From the NCBI GenBank assembly GCA_009746045.1, contig RPFO01002133.1, positions 63,394-127,393 on the forward strand: a stretch of DNA of 64,000 bases, in the 5' to 3' direction. Each line of letters begins with the position of its first letter. Positions within the stretch are counted from its first letter, which is position 1. Positions 11,601-22,690 of the stretch are shown piece by piece. The notes under the pieces are model-generated. The model had not been told where the DNA came from. It saw only the letters and a program-made list of their open reading frames with translations, and did no database searches. This stretch comes from Mesostigma viride. Lineage: Eukaryota; Streptophyta; Mesostigmatophyceae; Mesostigmatales; Mesostigmataceae. The translations under genes were made by a program, and so were the position numbers.

Positions 11601-13910
11601 CTGTTGCCACACAACAACGATGCAATGTGCTCAAGTCCACGGGACTGCATATCGGCAAAACCAACACCCTACGCTACGCCCTCCCCAACCTGGCTGTGAC
11701 CTGGGTCAAGCCGGGGGATCACCACCTTTTGCACAATTGTCCCATCGGCTGCACACCCGAGGGACGCTTGGCTGAACAACGTTCTTTCATGTATGATGAA
11801 ACCAACCACGTGGGCAAGCTTGCAGGCGTTCTCCTTACCGCAGGGCGCTGGGGGGCCGTCCACCGCATGAGCCTACGAGGGCGAACCCTGATCGTCAACC
11901 AACTGTTGTTCTCTAAGGTCTTGTATTATTGCCAAGCACACCCACCCAATGATGCCACCACACAGCTCATCCAACGCCTTGGCAGCAATTTTGTCTGGAA
12001 ACAGAAAGGCTTAATCTCCCACACGGTCCACGGATGGATCAACAGAGAGATGTCCTTCATGTCATGGGTGCACGGGGGCCTCGGGCTCCACAACATACAA
12101 TGGCGTCTGTGGTCGCTGTATGCTAAACAAGTGATATCCGTTTTTATGGGCGTTAACACACACCCTGGCTGCATGCTTGCACGTGAAACGCTAGCCTCTC
12201 TTTCCACCCATGCTAGTGGCACCTCGTGGCAACTGGGGGCGGGCATACTGGGCAGCACCCTTATTTCGTACAAAGGACTCCCATGGTATTGGCAGCGCAT
12301 ATGGACAGGTTACAATAAGCTCAAGCCGGGTCGCCTAGTCTTTCCTACTACTAGAGAGGAGGTGGCACGGCAGCCACTCTTTTTTAATGACTTAATCACA
12401 GACGCTACTAACAAGCCCCTGGGCACTCTCCACGGACACAACCCGTATGATGGCTTTCTGCGCGCGTCACCGCCGATTGTCAGGGTGCTGGACCTCTACC
12501 TGGGGCACGGCGCTGCGTACCGACGGCTCAGCTACGACGAGGTCAGCACTTGGGTCTCCCACATGCCCTCCCTGCAAGCGTGGCAAACTCTTATAAGTGC
12601 GATACCAGCGGCGTGGCATGCATTGATGACTGCCCCACGCAAGCCAATTATAACCGGCGACTGGGTTAGCTTCTACGCCGACGGAGTCACGCCTGCGTGC
12701 AAGGGTTTAGTCGTGACGGTTCTGCCACCTGAGGGGCTCCAACTACAACTGCTGGACGCTATTTCTGGCCACAATGGGTGTCTGTATCAACTATCCACCT
12801 TATATGCGTACACGCCAGCTTCCCAGTGTCACCGCATACGCGTAGTCCCATGGTCTGTGCCAAGATCTTGCATGATCCAGCCGGACCCATTATCCCCGGT
12901 TGAGAGCATTACATGGCTACACGTGGGCAACACACGGCTCGATCTACTACATCTGGACCCGGTTGAATTTGGATGGGTCTTAACCAAGGGGGACATCAGA
13001 ACCAGCAAATGTATCTTTGAGTACACCGCAGATTGGGGTTATGATATCTTGTTGCATATGTACCATCAGCCCCACCCGGGCCGAGCCCGCTGGGGAATAC
13101 ATTGGCCGGGCTACACTTGGGTTAAGATGATTACCCTGGCGGTAGACCACCCTCTCGTGGACCGCAGGGCCACTGATGTACAACACCTTTTGATGCATAG
13201 GGCGATAGGGGTCTGCGCCATGCTCCACGAGCGTTTTGGTCATGATGCATCATGCCTGTGCACGCACCCTAGTGAAACCATTGAGCACAGGTTTCTTTAC
13301 TGTAATCTCCCTGGGGTTTGGACGTGGCTCATTAACATCTGGGCCGCATGGACGGCATCGCCACCCACTCTCCCAATCAGCGTGCGTACCATCATTTTCG
13401 GTATTGCTGGCACACCAGGGTCCGAGCTTTCAGTTTCCCAAGCAGAATGGATATGGCTACGCACTACTATGCTATACGCGATCTGGACCATACGCAACGA
13501 GACAGTCTTTAAGGTCCGCGAGGAGTATACCCGCGGCGGCGTAGTCCGGCGCTTTATATACCTATGGAATGCGGCTATGCGCCGCTACTGGCTGTTAGCT
13601 CAGGAACAACACAGGGTGTGGGACCCAGGGCCCAATAACGACAAGCCCAGCCCGCTCCAGCTTTTTCATGATCTACTGGGCCGTAATCAGGTATTCACCA
13701 GTATGCCTCATGGCGACATCACTCAGGTCCAATGGCTTCCCTGGTCTAATAATGCGCCCTATTAGCCTTTCACCTGTCACCGCCACACGTGTGCGTGCCC
13801 ACCTTCATTAGGATTCGCTGATACTCATTTCCCCTCTCACCTCTTTGGTCCATAATTGGCTAATAAAATATACCCATTTCCCCGAAAAAAAAAAAAAATA
13901 TGATACAGGC
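8658..13910 (+). mobile_element. L1-like LINE with target-site duplication
   Basis: The element body runs from about 8673 to a 14-nt poly(A) at 13885-13898. The flanks are a perfect duplication, AAATATGATACAGGC, at 8658-8672 and 13896-13910 (the first As are ambiguous with the poly(A) tail). AATAAAATATA stands just before the tail. Only ~690 bp precede the long ORF, so either ORF1 is absent or the copy is slightly 5'-truncated. The duplication includes the first bases of the MITE terminal repeat at 13906, showing that the LINE inserted into that element. Confidence 0.9.
9257..13765 (+). CDS. LINE ORF2: AP endonuclease / reverse transcriptase
   Basis: Uninterrupted 1502-codon ORF. Possible starts are ATG 9257, 9305 (best context, GCCATGG) and 9359, which begins MSQLTLVSWNVRGLN at the endonuclease. 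The endonuclease motifs are SWNVRGLN, GLQEHK, LMGDFNID, RLDKIYI and FSDHYPLI. The RT has GVDGLPIEFW, LLYKKGDKTLWKNYRPI, motif A WDFEKAFDR, motif B LPQGDCMSPILF and the catalytic YVDD. A C-terminal CxC..H..C knuckle (CLCTHPSETIEHRFLYC, zf-RVT type) is typical of plant and algal L1-clade LINEs. The intact ORF, poly(A) and perfect duplication point to a recent insertion that may still be active. No RNase H domain was noticed. Confidence 0.93.
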   Translation: MLCRVFHLSQVQSHHAMGTYTEPTRPGPLEPCNDMSQLTLVSWNVRGLNTYGSHTPGQGQRIPRTRELANALHNLLERYVGPSHEIWIGLQEHKIQEAATRTALRAARALAPRTVHRWAWARGTQGGTALIQYRKPPNPTLTCQDWAIATDTAEARWQGRWTRQSITWAGNKGYIISVYAPTEPTDQASFYPSLFKMAADLISQGFEIALMGDFNIDLDEHPPIRTAAFSKQIMDLNLQDVIRSRDHGPTWLATRLNVRTTRRLDKIYITPAWADLVCYASVDRSVNFSDHYPLIVTLAHHTNSARGPGIPRLNKHLLADDKYYLEIMTRWQSWRASKGSYTDCCSWMQEGLANILEFSQLYSQNIRRQKGQDYRYYQRIVNKLQAKPTLYQSELTKLQRAQTELDKLRFERHTLALDSENLWWHQVGERMTKEFFALIPTPKAHSSITEIQDEHGSHRDITSILQSGHRYYSALFLNEPHPDSSAAMQKILHAIPRRLTPAQQQELDQIPSMEEATTAMEHIKTGSAPGVDGLPIEFWKTFWSLLHIDFYECILEIWRHGKVSGRWAESALILLYKKGDKTLWKNYRPIRLLTVAYKIISKIIQRRLYTVLDFLIGPEQVGFRANLHINDSITLIMDIVEKAWRDDIEGFILFWDFEKAFDRMCWEYLEHILTALGFGPQLMTVIMGMIKSLAWYLLIDGHKSATGASSRSLPQGDCMSPILFLLAHAGLYWLHQNDPRIRGFPTGNGKGIFQTAYVDDTTNVCISLPEVHAVMDNITTYSVATQQRCNVLKSTGLHIGKTNTLRYALPNLAVTWVKPGDHHLLHNCPIGCTPEGRLAEQRSFMYDETNHVGKLAGVLLTAGRWGAVHRMSLRGRTLIVNQLLFSKVLYYCQAHPPNDATTQLIQRLGSNFVWKQKGLISHTVHGWINREMSFMSWVHGGLGLHNIQWRLWSLYAKQVISVFMGVNTHPGCMLARETLASLSTHASGTSWQLGAGILGSTLISYKGLPWYWQRIWTGYNKLKPGRLVFPTTREEVARQPLFFNDLITDATNKPLGTLHGHNPYDGFLRASPPIVRVLDLYLGHGAAYRRLSYDEVSTWVSHMPSLQAWQTLISAIPAAWHALMTAPRKPIITGDWVSFYADGVTPACKGLVVTVLPPEGLQLQLLDAISGHNGCLYQLSTLYAYTPASQCHRIRVVPWSVPRSCMIQPDPLSPVESITWLHVGNTRLDLLHLDPVEFGWVLTKGDIRTSKCIFEYTADWGYDILLHMYHQPHPGRARWGIHWPGYTWVKMITLAVDHPLVDRRATDVQHLLMHRAIGVCAMLHERFGHDASCLCTHPSETIEHRFLYCNLPGVWTWLINIWAAWTASPPTLPISVRTIIFGIAGTPGSELSVSQAEWIWLRTTMLYAIWTIRNETVFKVREEYTRGGVVRRFIYLWNAAMRRYWLLAQEQHRVWDPGPNNDKPSPLQLFHDLLGRNQVFTSMPHGDITQVQWLPWSNNAPY

Positions 13911-14630
13911 TGGTTAGGCTATAGTGACCCTTTTAGTGTCAGCATGATTTCCTGGACTATAGTGACCGAATCTCGAGATTCTGAAAACACATCTCCTAGG
14001 CAGTTTTTCATGACGGATGCAACTGCTGAAGGGGCTGTCAGAAAAAATTATATCTACTAGTAGTTGTAGCAGCTTTGACTCAACAAATCAGATTTCTGCA
14101 AGGAGCATACGGATTTCTACCTGACAAGCCGGTATATTTTGCGGCCGCCCTCTCAGCAGTTGAATCTGGCATGAAAAACTGCTTGGCAAAAGTGGTCTCG
14201 GATCCTTGAGATTCCAAGTAGATTGTTCAGGAAGTCAAGTTATGTCCAGCTTTAGTTCATTGGCTGTAACTGCCAGCTATATCCTTACTTTGTGAATAAC
14301 TGCCAGATTCATAGGAATCTTGTCCTTGTCCCGCAGGAACTTCTTTCTTATTTCTGATTTCTGATTTGATGAATATTTTTCCAGATTTTTTTTACCTGCC
14401 ACACTATTGGCTGGAGCTGTGGGCTTGTCTCCATGTTAACTTAAGCAGGGGAAGCACAATATGCTTGTTTAGCCCTAGTTTGGTCAGCAAAAGTGGCATT
14501 TTCTCAACGTAGATGTTTTTAAAATATTTTCCCATGAATTTTGATATATTTTGCGGTATTTTTGGAAAAGTATTTCAAAAGTTAAGGCCACCTGACACAA
14601 TTTTGACCCTTTTGGCCTAACCAGCCTGTA
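13904..14630. mobile_element. Tc1/mariner-type MITE, split by the LINE
   Basis: Terminal inverted repeats CAGGCTGGTTAGGC start at 13906 and end at 14628, both flanked by TA. Within it, GCAGTTTTTCATG at about 14001 and CATGAAAAACTGC at about 14170 form an inner ~33-bp inverted repeat with AACTGCTGA. There is no transposase. Its left edge was copied into the target duplication of the LINE, and the remnant TACAGGC is at 8666-8672. Confidence 0.8.
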
Positions 14631-15584
14631 CCTAGTTGACCTCCGCGGCCATGGAGGTGCAGAAATCTGACTGGTATGGGAGCATGGCTTGACATTTTGA
14701 ACTGCAATTTTGCAGGCATGATCCATAGGTCCTAAACAGCGTATATCATTGGCAGGCAACGCCTGGGTGTGCGCAGATATGTCTCGACCCTATGCTCGGT
14801 GCAGCAACCTCGTTTGATCAGCGACCAGGTCGGTCGCCGTGCATGTGCTAACTGTTACTAGGCGGGAAATAAGTCGATACGTTTGTACGCGGATAGATGT
14901 GTAAAATATATTGCTGACATGTTTTATTGGCGACGACGGCCAGGAAAGCGGCTCGCAGCTACATCGATGAGGTGGGCATCCGGCTAGCTCCAGCAAGGAA
15001 GGTAATTAATCTGCGGTTTTGATCTGGTATGTGCTATCCTGTTCACGTTTTATTGCATACTGTATCAAGGTTTTGGGTCGAATCGTATACCTATCAATAA
15101 GTTCATGGTTGTAATAAGGAATTAGTTCAATTAGCAATCTATATACCATGCAGTGGATGAGTATCACACTTCATGACCTTTATGTAAACAACAAACTGTC
15201 GACACCCCCTAGGGCTCCCCCAGAATAGATTCTAGCCAGCTGTCTAGAAGAGGGCAATCGACATAGCTTTTACATTATAGCATGACTTGCCATGTATTTC
15301 TCGAGCATAGTATACTGATCTAGCCCCAACGGCTTAGAGTAGCCCCAACGGTTTAGAGTGGCATGAACGCAATCACATTAGCCCAGCCATGGCTCAGCGT
15401 GGCCATTTGCTTATGCCTTAGCAGACGCCCGTTGAGCCCACTTCACCTTTCTTGTACAGCATCAGCTATGCTTCAGCCTACCTCTGGTATCGTTAATAAT
15501 GGTTGTCCCACAGTGATGCGCCCCGGCCCCGTGATGTGGATAGAGCGCTCGATGTGGCCTGCCCACCGACTGGTGGGCGGTGGC
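14631..15584. other. no recognised gene
   Basis: Mostly unique sequence with a 19-bp tandem duplication (AGCCCCAACGG(C/T)TTAGAGT) at about 15321-15359. One short open stretch at about 14920-14999 (+) reads ARKAARSYIDEVGIRLAPAR and is followed by a GTAATT donor. It looks exon-like, but no partner exon was found, so I make no gene call. Confidence 0.4.
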
Positions 15585-15589
15585 AGTGA

Positions 15590-15716
15590 GAGAAGCTAGG
15601 GCGCCCTCCCTCCCTCTCATTGTGTACAGGGGTTGAAGGTTCCTCTACTTTGTATTGGCACCCACGTGACGCAGTCACGTGATAATTAACTAATTAATTA
15701 ATTAATTACACTTCAT
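15590..15716 (+). mobile_element. retroelement 3' terminus with hairpin and (TAAT)n tail
   Basis: From CTAGGGCGC to the tail, this matches the minus-strand copy at 39.43-39.53 kb (shared GGTTGAAGGTTCC and CCCACGTGACGCAGTCACGTG region). It ends in a perfect 8-bp hairpin, CACGTGAC-GCA-GTCACGTG, followed by TAATTAACTAATTAATTAA. This is the structure expected of a LINE or SINE 3' end. Confidence 0.7.
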
Positions 15717-15989
15717 ACAATTGATGAGACAACCAAGTGAGTGTCAAACGGCTACCGGCGACCTCTACGTGCATTGTATTGTTTTTCATCAAGATTGAGA
15801 CATTAGCTAGAGTTTTTGAGAGGCACGCCCATGGGATAAACACCTTAGAATATTTTATCCTAATTGAAAATCCACTTTTCCGGTCAAAAAACCACTTTTT
15901 TTTTTTTGGCGTATAATACGCGTATAATACGCGTATAATACGGCAATACGCAATACGCCGAGGTTTTGCCGTATTGCCGTATTGCCGTA

Positions 15990-16262
15990 CTGGCTCACAC
16001 TGGGGGAGGCGGCTTGCCCACAGGGGCTGGCGTGTGCGCCTTGACAATCTTCTTCCACCGCGTCTTGTCCTGCATGGCAGTCCAAAGACGGGAGAGAGAG
16101 TGGATGCGGTACTCAAACTGGGCTGGGACCACTAGGTCGTCCAGCAACACCTGGGTATAGGTCATGGCATGTTTCCCTACCTTTTTAGGAATGTTCTTGG
16201 GGCCAGGCCAGGTCAAAATGTGCTGCCCCGGTTGGCCGAGCCGCTGGGGACCGGCCAGACCA
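15990..16262 (-). pseudogene. RTE-like LINE reverse transcriptase C-terminus (fragment)
   Basis: On the minus strand, GQPGQHILTWPGPKNIPKK..YTQVLLDDLVV..LWTAMQDKTRWKKIV aligns with the second copy at 17.36-17.8 kb (QPGRHLLTWAGPTDVRRRK..FKEQLVEDMGG..IWKKMMDKAKWAQVI). The C-terminal W..KMQDRAKW-like ending is typical of RTE/L1-type ORF2 proteins. The copy begins exactly where the CAT microsatellite ends, so it is 5'-truncated there, and its 3' side runs into GTATAATACG palindromes at 15905-15990. Confidence 0.7.
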
Positions 16263-16265
16263 AGG

Positions 16266-17116
<851 letters not shown>

Positions 17117-17189
17117 TACAGTAGGAGTTGGGGACGTAGGATAACTGATATTATCTTTAGGATGCACAAACGACATAAGTTTGGTAATT

Positions 17190-18030
17190 AATTAATTAAT
17201 TAGACTCGTGCTCCCGTTGGGGAGTCACGGAGCATTAATTAACCCAGATGGATGGATGGGTGGGGGCAAACAGTCCTACCGGTCTAATCTCAAAGAGACA
17301 ACCAGCGCAGGCCAGAAATCTATCTACATCAGCTACACACTACATCTATCTAACAGCATTCTAACTACAACATCTATCTAGACAGCCGCACGCTGCCCTA
17401 GGGGAGCCGGCTGTCTGGCGTGCCTCCCACGGGATTGCACACGCGGTCGCTTCAGTCCCCACTGGGGGGGGCTCGTTGTCCTCTATGACCTGGGCCCACT
17501 TGGCCTTGTCCATCATCTTCTTCCAAATCACGGAGAGGCCTAGGCCCCCCATGTCCTCTACTAGCTGTTCTTTGAAGGTGCGGGCCTTGCGGCGTCTAAC
17601 ATCAGTGGGCCCGGCCCACGTCAGGAGGTGCCGGCCAGGCTGGGCTGGTCGCAGTCCTGCGGGGGGGCCACGTGAGGTGTCTACCTGGTTGGTGCGAGCT
17701 AGGTGCCCTACTAACTGCAGGCGTCGCTGCTTAATGGTGCTGGTGATATAGGGCATGCCCTGGTACAGGTCCTCATTGCGGACGTGAGCAGCATATCCTA
17801 CTCTGAAAATGGAACGCAGCATGTTGGTGACCGCGCCGTCCAGCTTGCGGGCCAGGTCGGCGGTGAGGGTCCACGTCTCGGCCCCATACGTGAGAACAGG
17901 AAGGACGAGGACCTTGAACAGGTCCTGTTTCTCGATCTTGCCCAGGGGCTTGCGCCACAGGGCCCGGTACTGGCGTAAAGCGTGCCAGGCGCGGGAGATG
18001 CGACAGGTACTTGGTAGACGGGTACTTCAG
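17190..18030 (-). mobile_element. 5'-truncated RTE-like LINE with hairpin 3' end
   Basis: The minus-strand copy has coding sequence from about 18010 to 17361 and then a ~170-bp 3' UTR. It ends in the hairpin CTCCCCAACGGGAG (5-bp stem, CAAC loop) at about 17210-17225 and an (ATTA)n tail at 17188-17203. The UTR contains TCTCAAAGAGACAACCAGCG, a tag repeated at 2668, 6905, 44658 and 44975. This copy links the hairpin-plus-tail motif to a reverse-transcriptase-bearing family. Confidence 0.75.
17361..18010 (-). pseudogene. LINE reverse transcriptase C-terminal region (5'-truncated)
   Basis: Open for ~215 residues: RISRAWHALRQYRALW, then KVLVLPVLTYGAETWTL, MLRSIFRVGYAAHVRN, RRLQLVGHLAR, FKEQLVEDMGG and WKKMMDKAKWAQVI. 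YGAETW followed by R.L.GH..R and a W.KM.DRAKW end is the usual thumb and C-terminal signature of RTE/L1-type ORF2 proteins. The N-terminal endonuclease and the RT fingers and palm are missing, and the frame is lost upstream of about 18010. It is a dead copy. Confidence 0.8.
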
Positions 18031-18466
18031 GCTAACGTTGTTACTTGGGCGCCAAGCTGCCTACTACACCCCCCGCCCCACGTTCATTAAGATTCTCAGG
18101 ATTATTCTGATCAGGATTATGATCATGGGTCTCAGGATTATGATCATGAGACCCTGGATTTTGAAATTTCAGGTTTAAGATCGCAGGGCTGGTTTTGGGC
18201 AAAAAGATCTTAAAGTTGGTACAATAAGCTGCCAAGTTCCGGCCAGTGCCCAGTGTACTCAGGTATGCGGCATCAGGTTTAAGATCGCCTACAGCTCTCA
18301 ACTGCTGCCCATGGGCGGCATGGGATACCACCACCACCACCACAACAACAACAGCTCTCAACCCATCATGATTCCCTGGATTTGATTTGAGGTTTAAGAT
18401 CGCAGCCCTGGGTCGGCCGGACCCCAATCTGAAACGTGGGGGGGGGGGGGGGGGGGGGGGGGGCGG
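18031..18466. repeat. repeat-rich spacer with 26-nt poly-G
   Basis: GGATTATGATCATG is repeated at 18112-18150, and (C/G)AGGTTTAAGATCGC occurs three times (about 18171, 18279, 18389). A run of 26 G (18438-18463), broken by one C and followed by more G, is a potential G-quadruplex or an assembly-sensitive homopolymer. There is no gene. Confidence 0.7.
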
Positions 18467-18806
18467 GGGTAAGTAACGCTAGCGTACGGCGCGGCCTGGG
18501 GGCGTCAGCAGTGGACAGTGATGAAAAGCTCAGCGAAAAATGCCACGACTATGAAGCCAATGGATTAAATACAGGACCAGAAATGAGAAAGCTACATAGA
18601 AGGGCTTTTGAGCCTGTTTTGAGGGGTATTTCTTTGGTGTACAGAGAGTCAGAGACACATTCCTGTCGTTGACCTCGAATATCATGCTCTGCAAGTTTAC
18701 AGTCGTAAAATTGGTCACAAGTTCAAGGGATATGGTTGCCTGCCCCGAGGACACTCCTCTATAGGTCGATCCGCAATATAATTTTGGCGCTCGATCCGTT
18801 GCCGCC

Positions 18807-20877
18807 ATGTCGAAGGAGATCGCCCGAGAGGGCGAAAGGTTAAGGGATGAGCTGAACAATTGCCTACTGCGAAAGTAAGACACCCCTCTAGTTCGACAAT
18901 GTCCTTGTTCCCTACTGACAATGGTTGTTCTGGTCGGTAGAACCCCAGAATTGCGGGAATTTGAGGCTATCGGCATGCTAGGTATTAACCTGGAGGTCGT
19001 TCGGGTATGCAAACGCTTTTGCAGCTCGTGGATGTTCTCGACGGCGGGGACCTTGGTGGCGGTGCCACTCTGCCTCCGGCGAAAATCCCTCGTGCCTTTG
19101 GTGGTGTGCATTGGCCTCGGCTCGGTGGTGGACTGGCAATGGGGTGAGTCTGACTGACACTCCTCTCTGGGCAACACGCCGAGCCAGGAATGAGGGGATT
19201 AATGCCCCTAGTCGGCATATGGTCGAGCGTGACAGTCTTTTAATAGGAAATATGAGTTATAAGGTGTTGTGAAGTTATTGAACCTCGCAGCAAAGGGCCA
19301 TTAACATGATGAGTATGTTTGTAGAAGATGCTACACGGGCTCCTCAGCATCCTATCGTCGGCCACAAAGCTATAATTCTAACAGATAGCAATAGGAGGTA
19401 ACGATATGATTTGCCAGTTGTCTATCTGGCTTTCACAGGAAGATGTTGACCCTTAAACTCTCTTTCTCATTACAACGCCGGGCTTTGCATTTCCCCTTTC
19501 ATATGTAAATCAGCACACCCAGTTCTAGGTGCCTAGATGCTGACTGGGAGGATGGGTTGGCAACAATGCATTATGACAAGGAACATTGATTCTTATCACT
19601 AATAATTAGTGACTACTCTGTGTATGGCTGGCTACCTGGCGGCCTGGTTGGTGGCTGGCGGTTTTGTGCTTGGCGGTTTGGTTGCTGGACGGTTTGGTTG
19701 CTGGGCGGATCGGCTGCTGGGCAGTTTGGCTCCTGGGATGGCGAGAAGAAGGTCTGGGTGGGCAACTAGATAGCTCCAAGCCACGCGGGTGCATGAAAGG
19801 GGAGGGAGGTTGCTTGGCAGTCAGGGACAAGGGGTGTGTGGTTGGGCAGGTGAAAGGGGAGGTGCGTTGGGGAGGTTGGGCCAGTTGTGGCCAGGATGGG
19901 TGGGGGGCTTTTTGCAAAAGGGAATTTGGGGGGGGCAGAAGGATGGCCAAGTGGAGAAAGGAGCTGCTAGGAGCATTTTGTGGATGGCTCCATGGACTTG
20001 ATTCATGCAAAAGAATGCTGTAACTTTTATTCTATTGCTTTACATTTTCTTATCTCTGCCTGTCCAATTTTCTTATTTAGGTGTCAATTTGGGCATAAAT
20101 GCAAAGTTGTTTTTCCTGCCTCAGGCCTGGGTGTACTGCCCGGTCAGTTTGCCATGGGCAGTTGTACGATTATTTTGGTCATGGTATGGGGGGCCATATA
20201 GCTGGCTCTTCTCGCACACGCTGGCTCTTTGGCTGGCTGGCTGGCTGGCTGCGAGGCTGGCTGGTGGCCGGATTCAGGGGATGGGATTCCCTCTCACTCT
20301 GTGGCACATAAAAGGTCGGTTCTGCAGGAGAGCCTGCTGGCTTTGGCGCCCATAGTTGTAAACGTGTTAGTAGGTTTGTGCCTGCGTAGCCAATCAGGGA
20401 ACGCTTCTGCAGTTCACACTCGTGCAAGGGAACGACTCAACATAAGGTATAGGTTTAGGGGGATATGTAATGTTTACGGAATACAAATTGGAACATCTGC
20501 TGTAGGGATACCTGAAGTGCAGTCACTATCTTCTATTCCCCATCCTCATTTGATTCAATCCCAAGCAATGTAGCCCTGGTACAGACACAGCTGCATATCT
20601 CCCTCCTCACCTCCTTCTAACCTTGTCCCACCTTCCTCCTTTACCTTTTCTCATTTTCTCCCAATTTCATTCTAACACCTCCCCACCTGCTCCCACCGCC
20701 TCCTTCACCTCCTTCTAAGCATGTCCCCACCTCCCCCTTTGCCTCCTGACCATCTCCCAACCGCCTCCTCTATTACCTCGGTGCTGTCACGGGGCAGGTT
20801 CAATGCAGTGCACGGAGAAGAGCCAGGCACTCGCCAAGTGGAAGGAAGCGAATGGTACGGAGGAAGCGCAGACATGA
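18807..20877 (+). CDS. small predicted membrane protein, 88 aa, three exons
   Basis: Exons 18807-18874, 19025-19143 and 20798-20877 (stop TGA) join in phase through canonical borders: GTAAGA donor, TTTTGCAG acceptor, GTGAGT donor, GGGGCAG acceptor. The coding length is exactly 89 codons including the stop. The ATG sits in an excellent context (GCCGCCATGTCG). The protein starts MSKEIAREGERLRDELNNCL, a charged helix. Two hydrophobic stretches follow (about residues 25-40 and 43-60), split by a Leu-Arg-Arg-Lys turn, and then a polar tail ending WKEANGTEEAQT. The layout suggests a hairpin membrane protein, possibly mitochondrial inner membrane. MIC10-type proteins have a similar shape but their glycine motif is not evident. 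I do not recognise the family. Overlapping long ORFs on the other strand are not supported. Confidence 0.65.
19620..19745. repeat. GGTTG/GGCTG-rich low-complexity tract in intron
   Basis: Degenerate tandem (G)GYTGSTGGGCGG-type units in the second intron of the 88-aa gene. A similar GGCTG run is at 20220-20270. The intron end (20610-20795) is a pyrimidine-rich stretch with a repeated CACCTCCTTCTAA segment. Confidence 0.7.
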
Positions 20878-22690
20878 TCGTTTCAGGTTCCACGTCCTTG
20901 CTTTGTGAAACGGTACCAAGGCAGCCCTTACTGGGGTGCAGACGTGTGTGTGACCTACTAAAAGGTCTTACCAGTACGTGACCGCTTCAGCATGTCAGGT
21001 TTCACTCTATGCAGGTAGCACTATTTCGTTTACTGCACTACTACCTATCACTTGTTGTTGTTCGTTTCTCGACATTATTATCTACATCATTTGTTCGTTA
21101 ATCTTCCAGGACAATACAACAGGCCCGTTATTAGCTACACCACTTAATCGTTCATCTTGCCGGAGAATATACAACAGGCCCGTTATTAGCTGCATCACTT
21201 GTTCGTGAATCTTGCGGGACACCATGTCCAGGAGTGCTTGCGAAACAGGAGGCATGTTGACGTCCCTTATTGCCGTACTACTACGTTTACTATGCTGGCG
21301 AAAGTGGATCGTAGAAAGGGAGCTGACAGCTCGTTTCCAATGGCCAGCTAATAATAGGGACTAGGGTACTGCTACCGGTGCGGACGTCACCTAAAATTTC
21401 CAAGTGCCCTGGACATCCAGTTGAGTCGCCATGTACGTGTGTGAGTACGTGGTATGGCACTTAGTGTCCAGGTCAACGGATGACAAAGCGCACGAATCAG
21501 CTTTCTTTGTCAATTTCCTAGCTACGGCCTTGGCTGTTTGCGTTCGCCCCAAGGGAGACAGTACCAGAATGCCACGGTGAGAAAGGTGCGATGTGATCAA
21601 ATGTGTTGCCTTGCATGATGAGAGTGTTTCCTTATCTGTGTTTACTGTCATCCATGTCCAATATTAGTTGACTCTGTGCTCTGCTGGTCACACCGCGTTT
21701 GTGGCAACGGACTTTGTGCGCCGCGTTTGTGCCAGCCTCATCGTTTAATCCCATTTTGTCATGGCAGCGTATCACGTCGTACTATTCCAGCATTCTCTGA
21801 CAGGTGGTGTGCCATGTCCATTTTGCCTTGTCAATTCGTTCTATTTCAATGTCTCTTTTGGACGGGTCTTGTCCCGCTTTGTTGTTACAAACCAGGTCTG
21901 CCTCCGTAGCATGGCCGGGTGTATAAAAAGGCCACTTGGACTTCCGCTCGTGGCCCTTATGAAGGGCGATTGCAACCCCAGCCGCTAGGGGCTCTCCGTT
22001 CAAGCTAACCAGGGGCAAATTCCACGCTACTTCGCCAACCAACCAAACAACCTTGGCGCCGTGGTCTTCCGCGGCACCACTCCTGTCATTATTATAGGCT
22101 ATAACAAGGAGGTACCGTGGCTCTCCAAGTCAAATTGTCTGGCATGTGGTGCAACTCTGATGCCCGATCGGAACGCTGTCCATCAAAGGGTTGTCCCTAG
22201 TGCTTTGCTAAGAACTCCTGTTATGAGTTCTGGCGTAAGAGTTCGTCGAAGGGTTCATCGTGGCCCCGCTGGACGTCCACCATGAATGCGCGTGGTTCTA
22301 TGCTTCACAAGGGCTGCCCCTCAGCTAGTGGGATTCCCCAGTCCCACATTCTCCCGCAGGATATGTGGGGATGCGAGCCCTATGGCTTTGCAACGATTGC
22401 AAGGAAACCACAAGGGGCCTATGGCTTTGCAACGATCGCAAGGCACGTGCATGAGCGGCCGGGTTTCCAGTTTTATAGGCAAGCATAATTTTTGCTTCTA
22501 CCCAGTGCAATTTGCTGGTCAGAATCTGCTTCCCGCTGACCACATGGGCCACCGGGGCTTCAATCAGTCCAATGACAAAAAGTCCAACGAATACCCCATA
22601 ATTATGCGGTGCTATGCGCAGTTGCATTTGTTTTTGCAGTTGCAAATGGCATGGCCTTTGAGCCGATGCTTTGCCATTCGTCTGTTTATT
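20878..22690. other. unassigned region with degenerate coding-like segments
   Basis: A 66-bp unit (CAACAGGCCCGTTATTAGCT) is duplicated at about 21116-21205. Two minus-strand stretches look protein-like but are unconnected: 22042-21782 (starting MVGEVAWNLPLVSLNGEPLA) and 21651-21391 (starting MTVNTDKETLSSCKATHL). One plus-strand stretch at 21990-22285 contains NNLGAVVFRGTTPVIIIGYN and a CLACG motif. None matches a family I know; remnants of a mobile element are the likeliest explanation. Confidence 0.35.

Noticed and set aside
18530-19177. 215-codon minus-strand ORF
   Set aside because: Overlaps exons 1 and 2 of the 88-residue gene, which has a full set of consistent splice phases; no recognisable domain.
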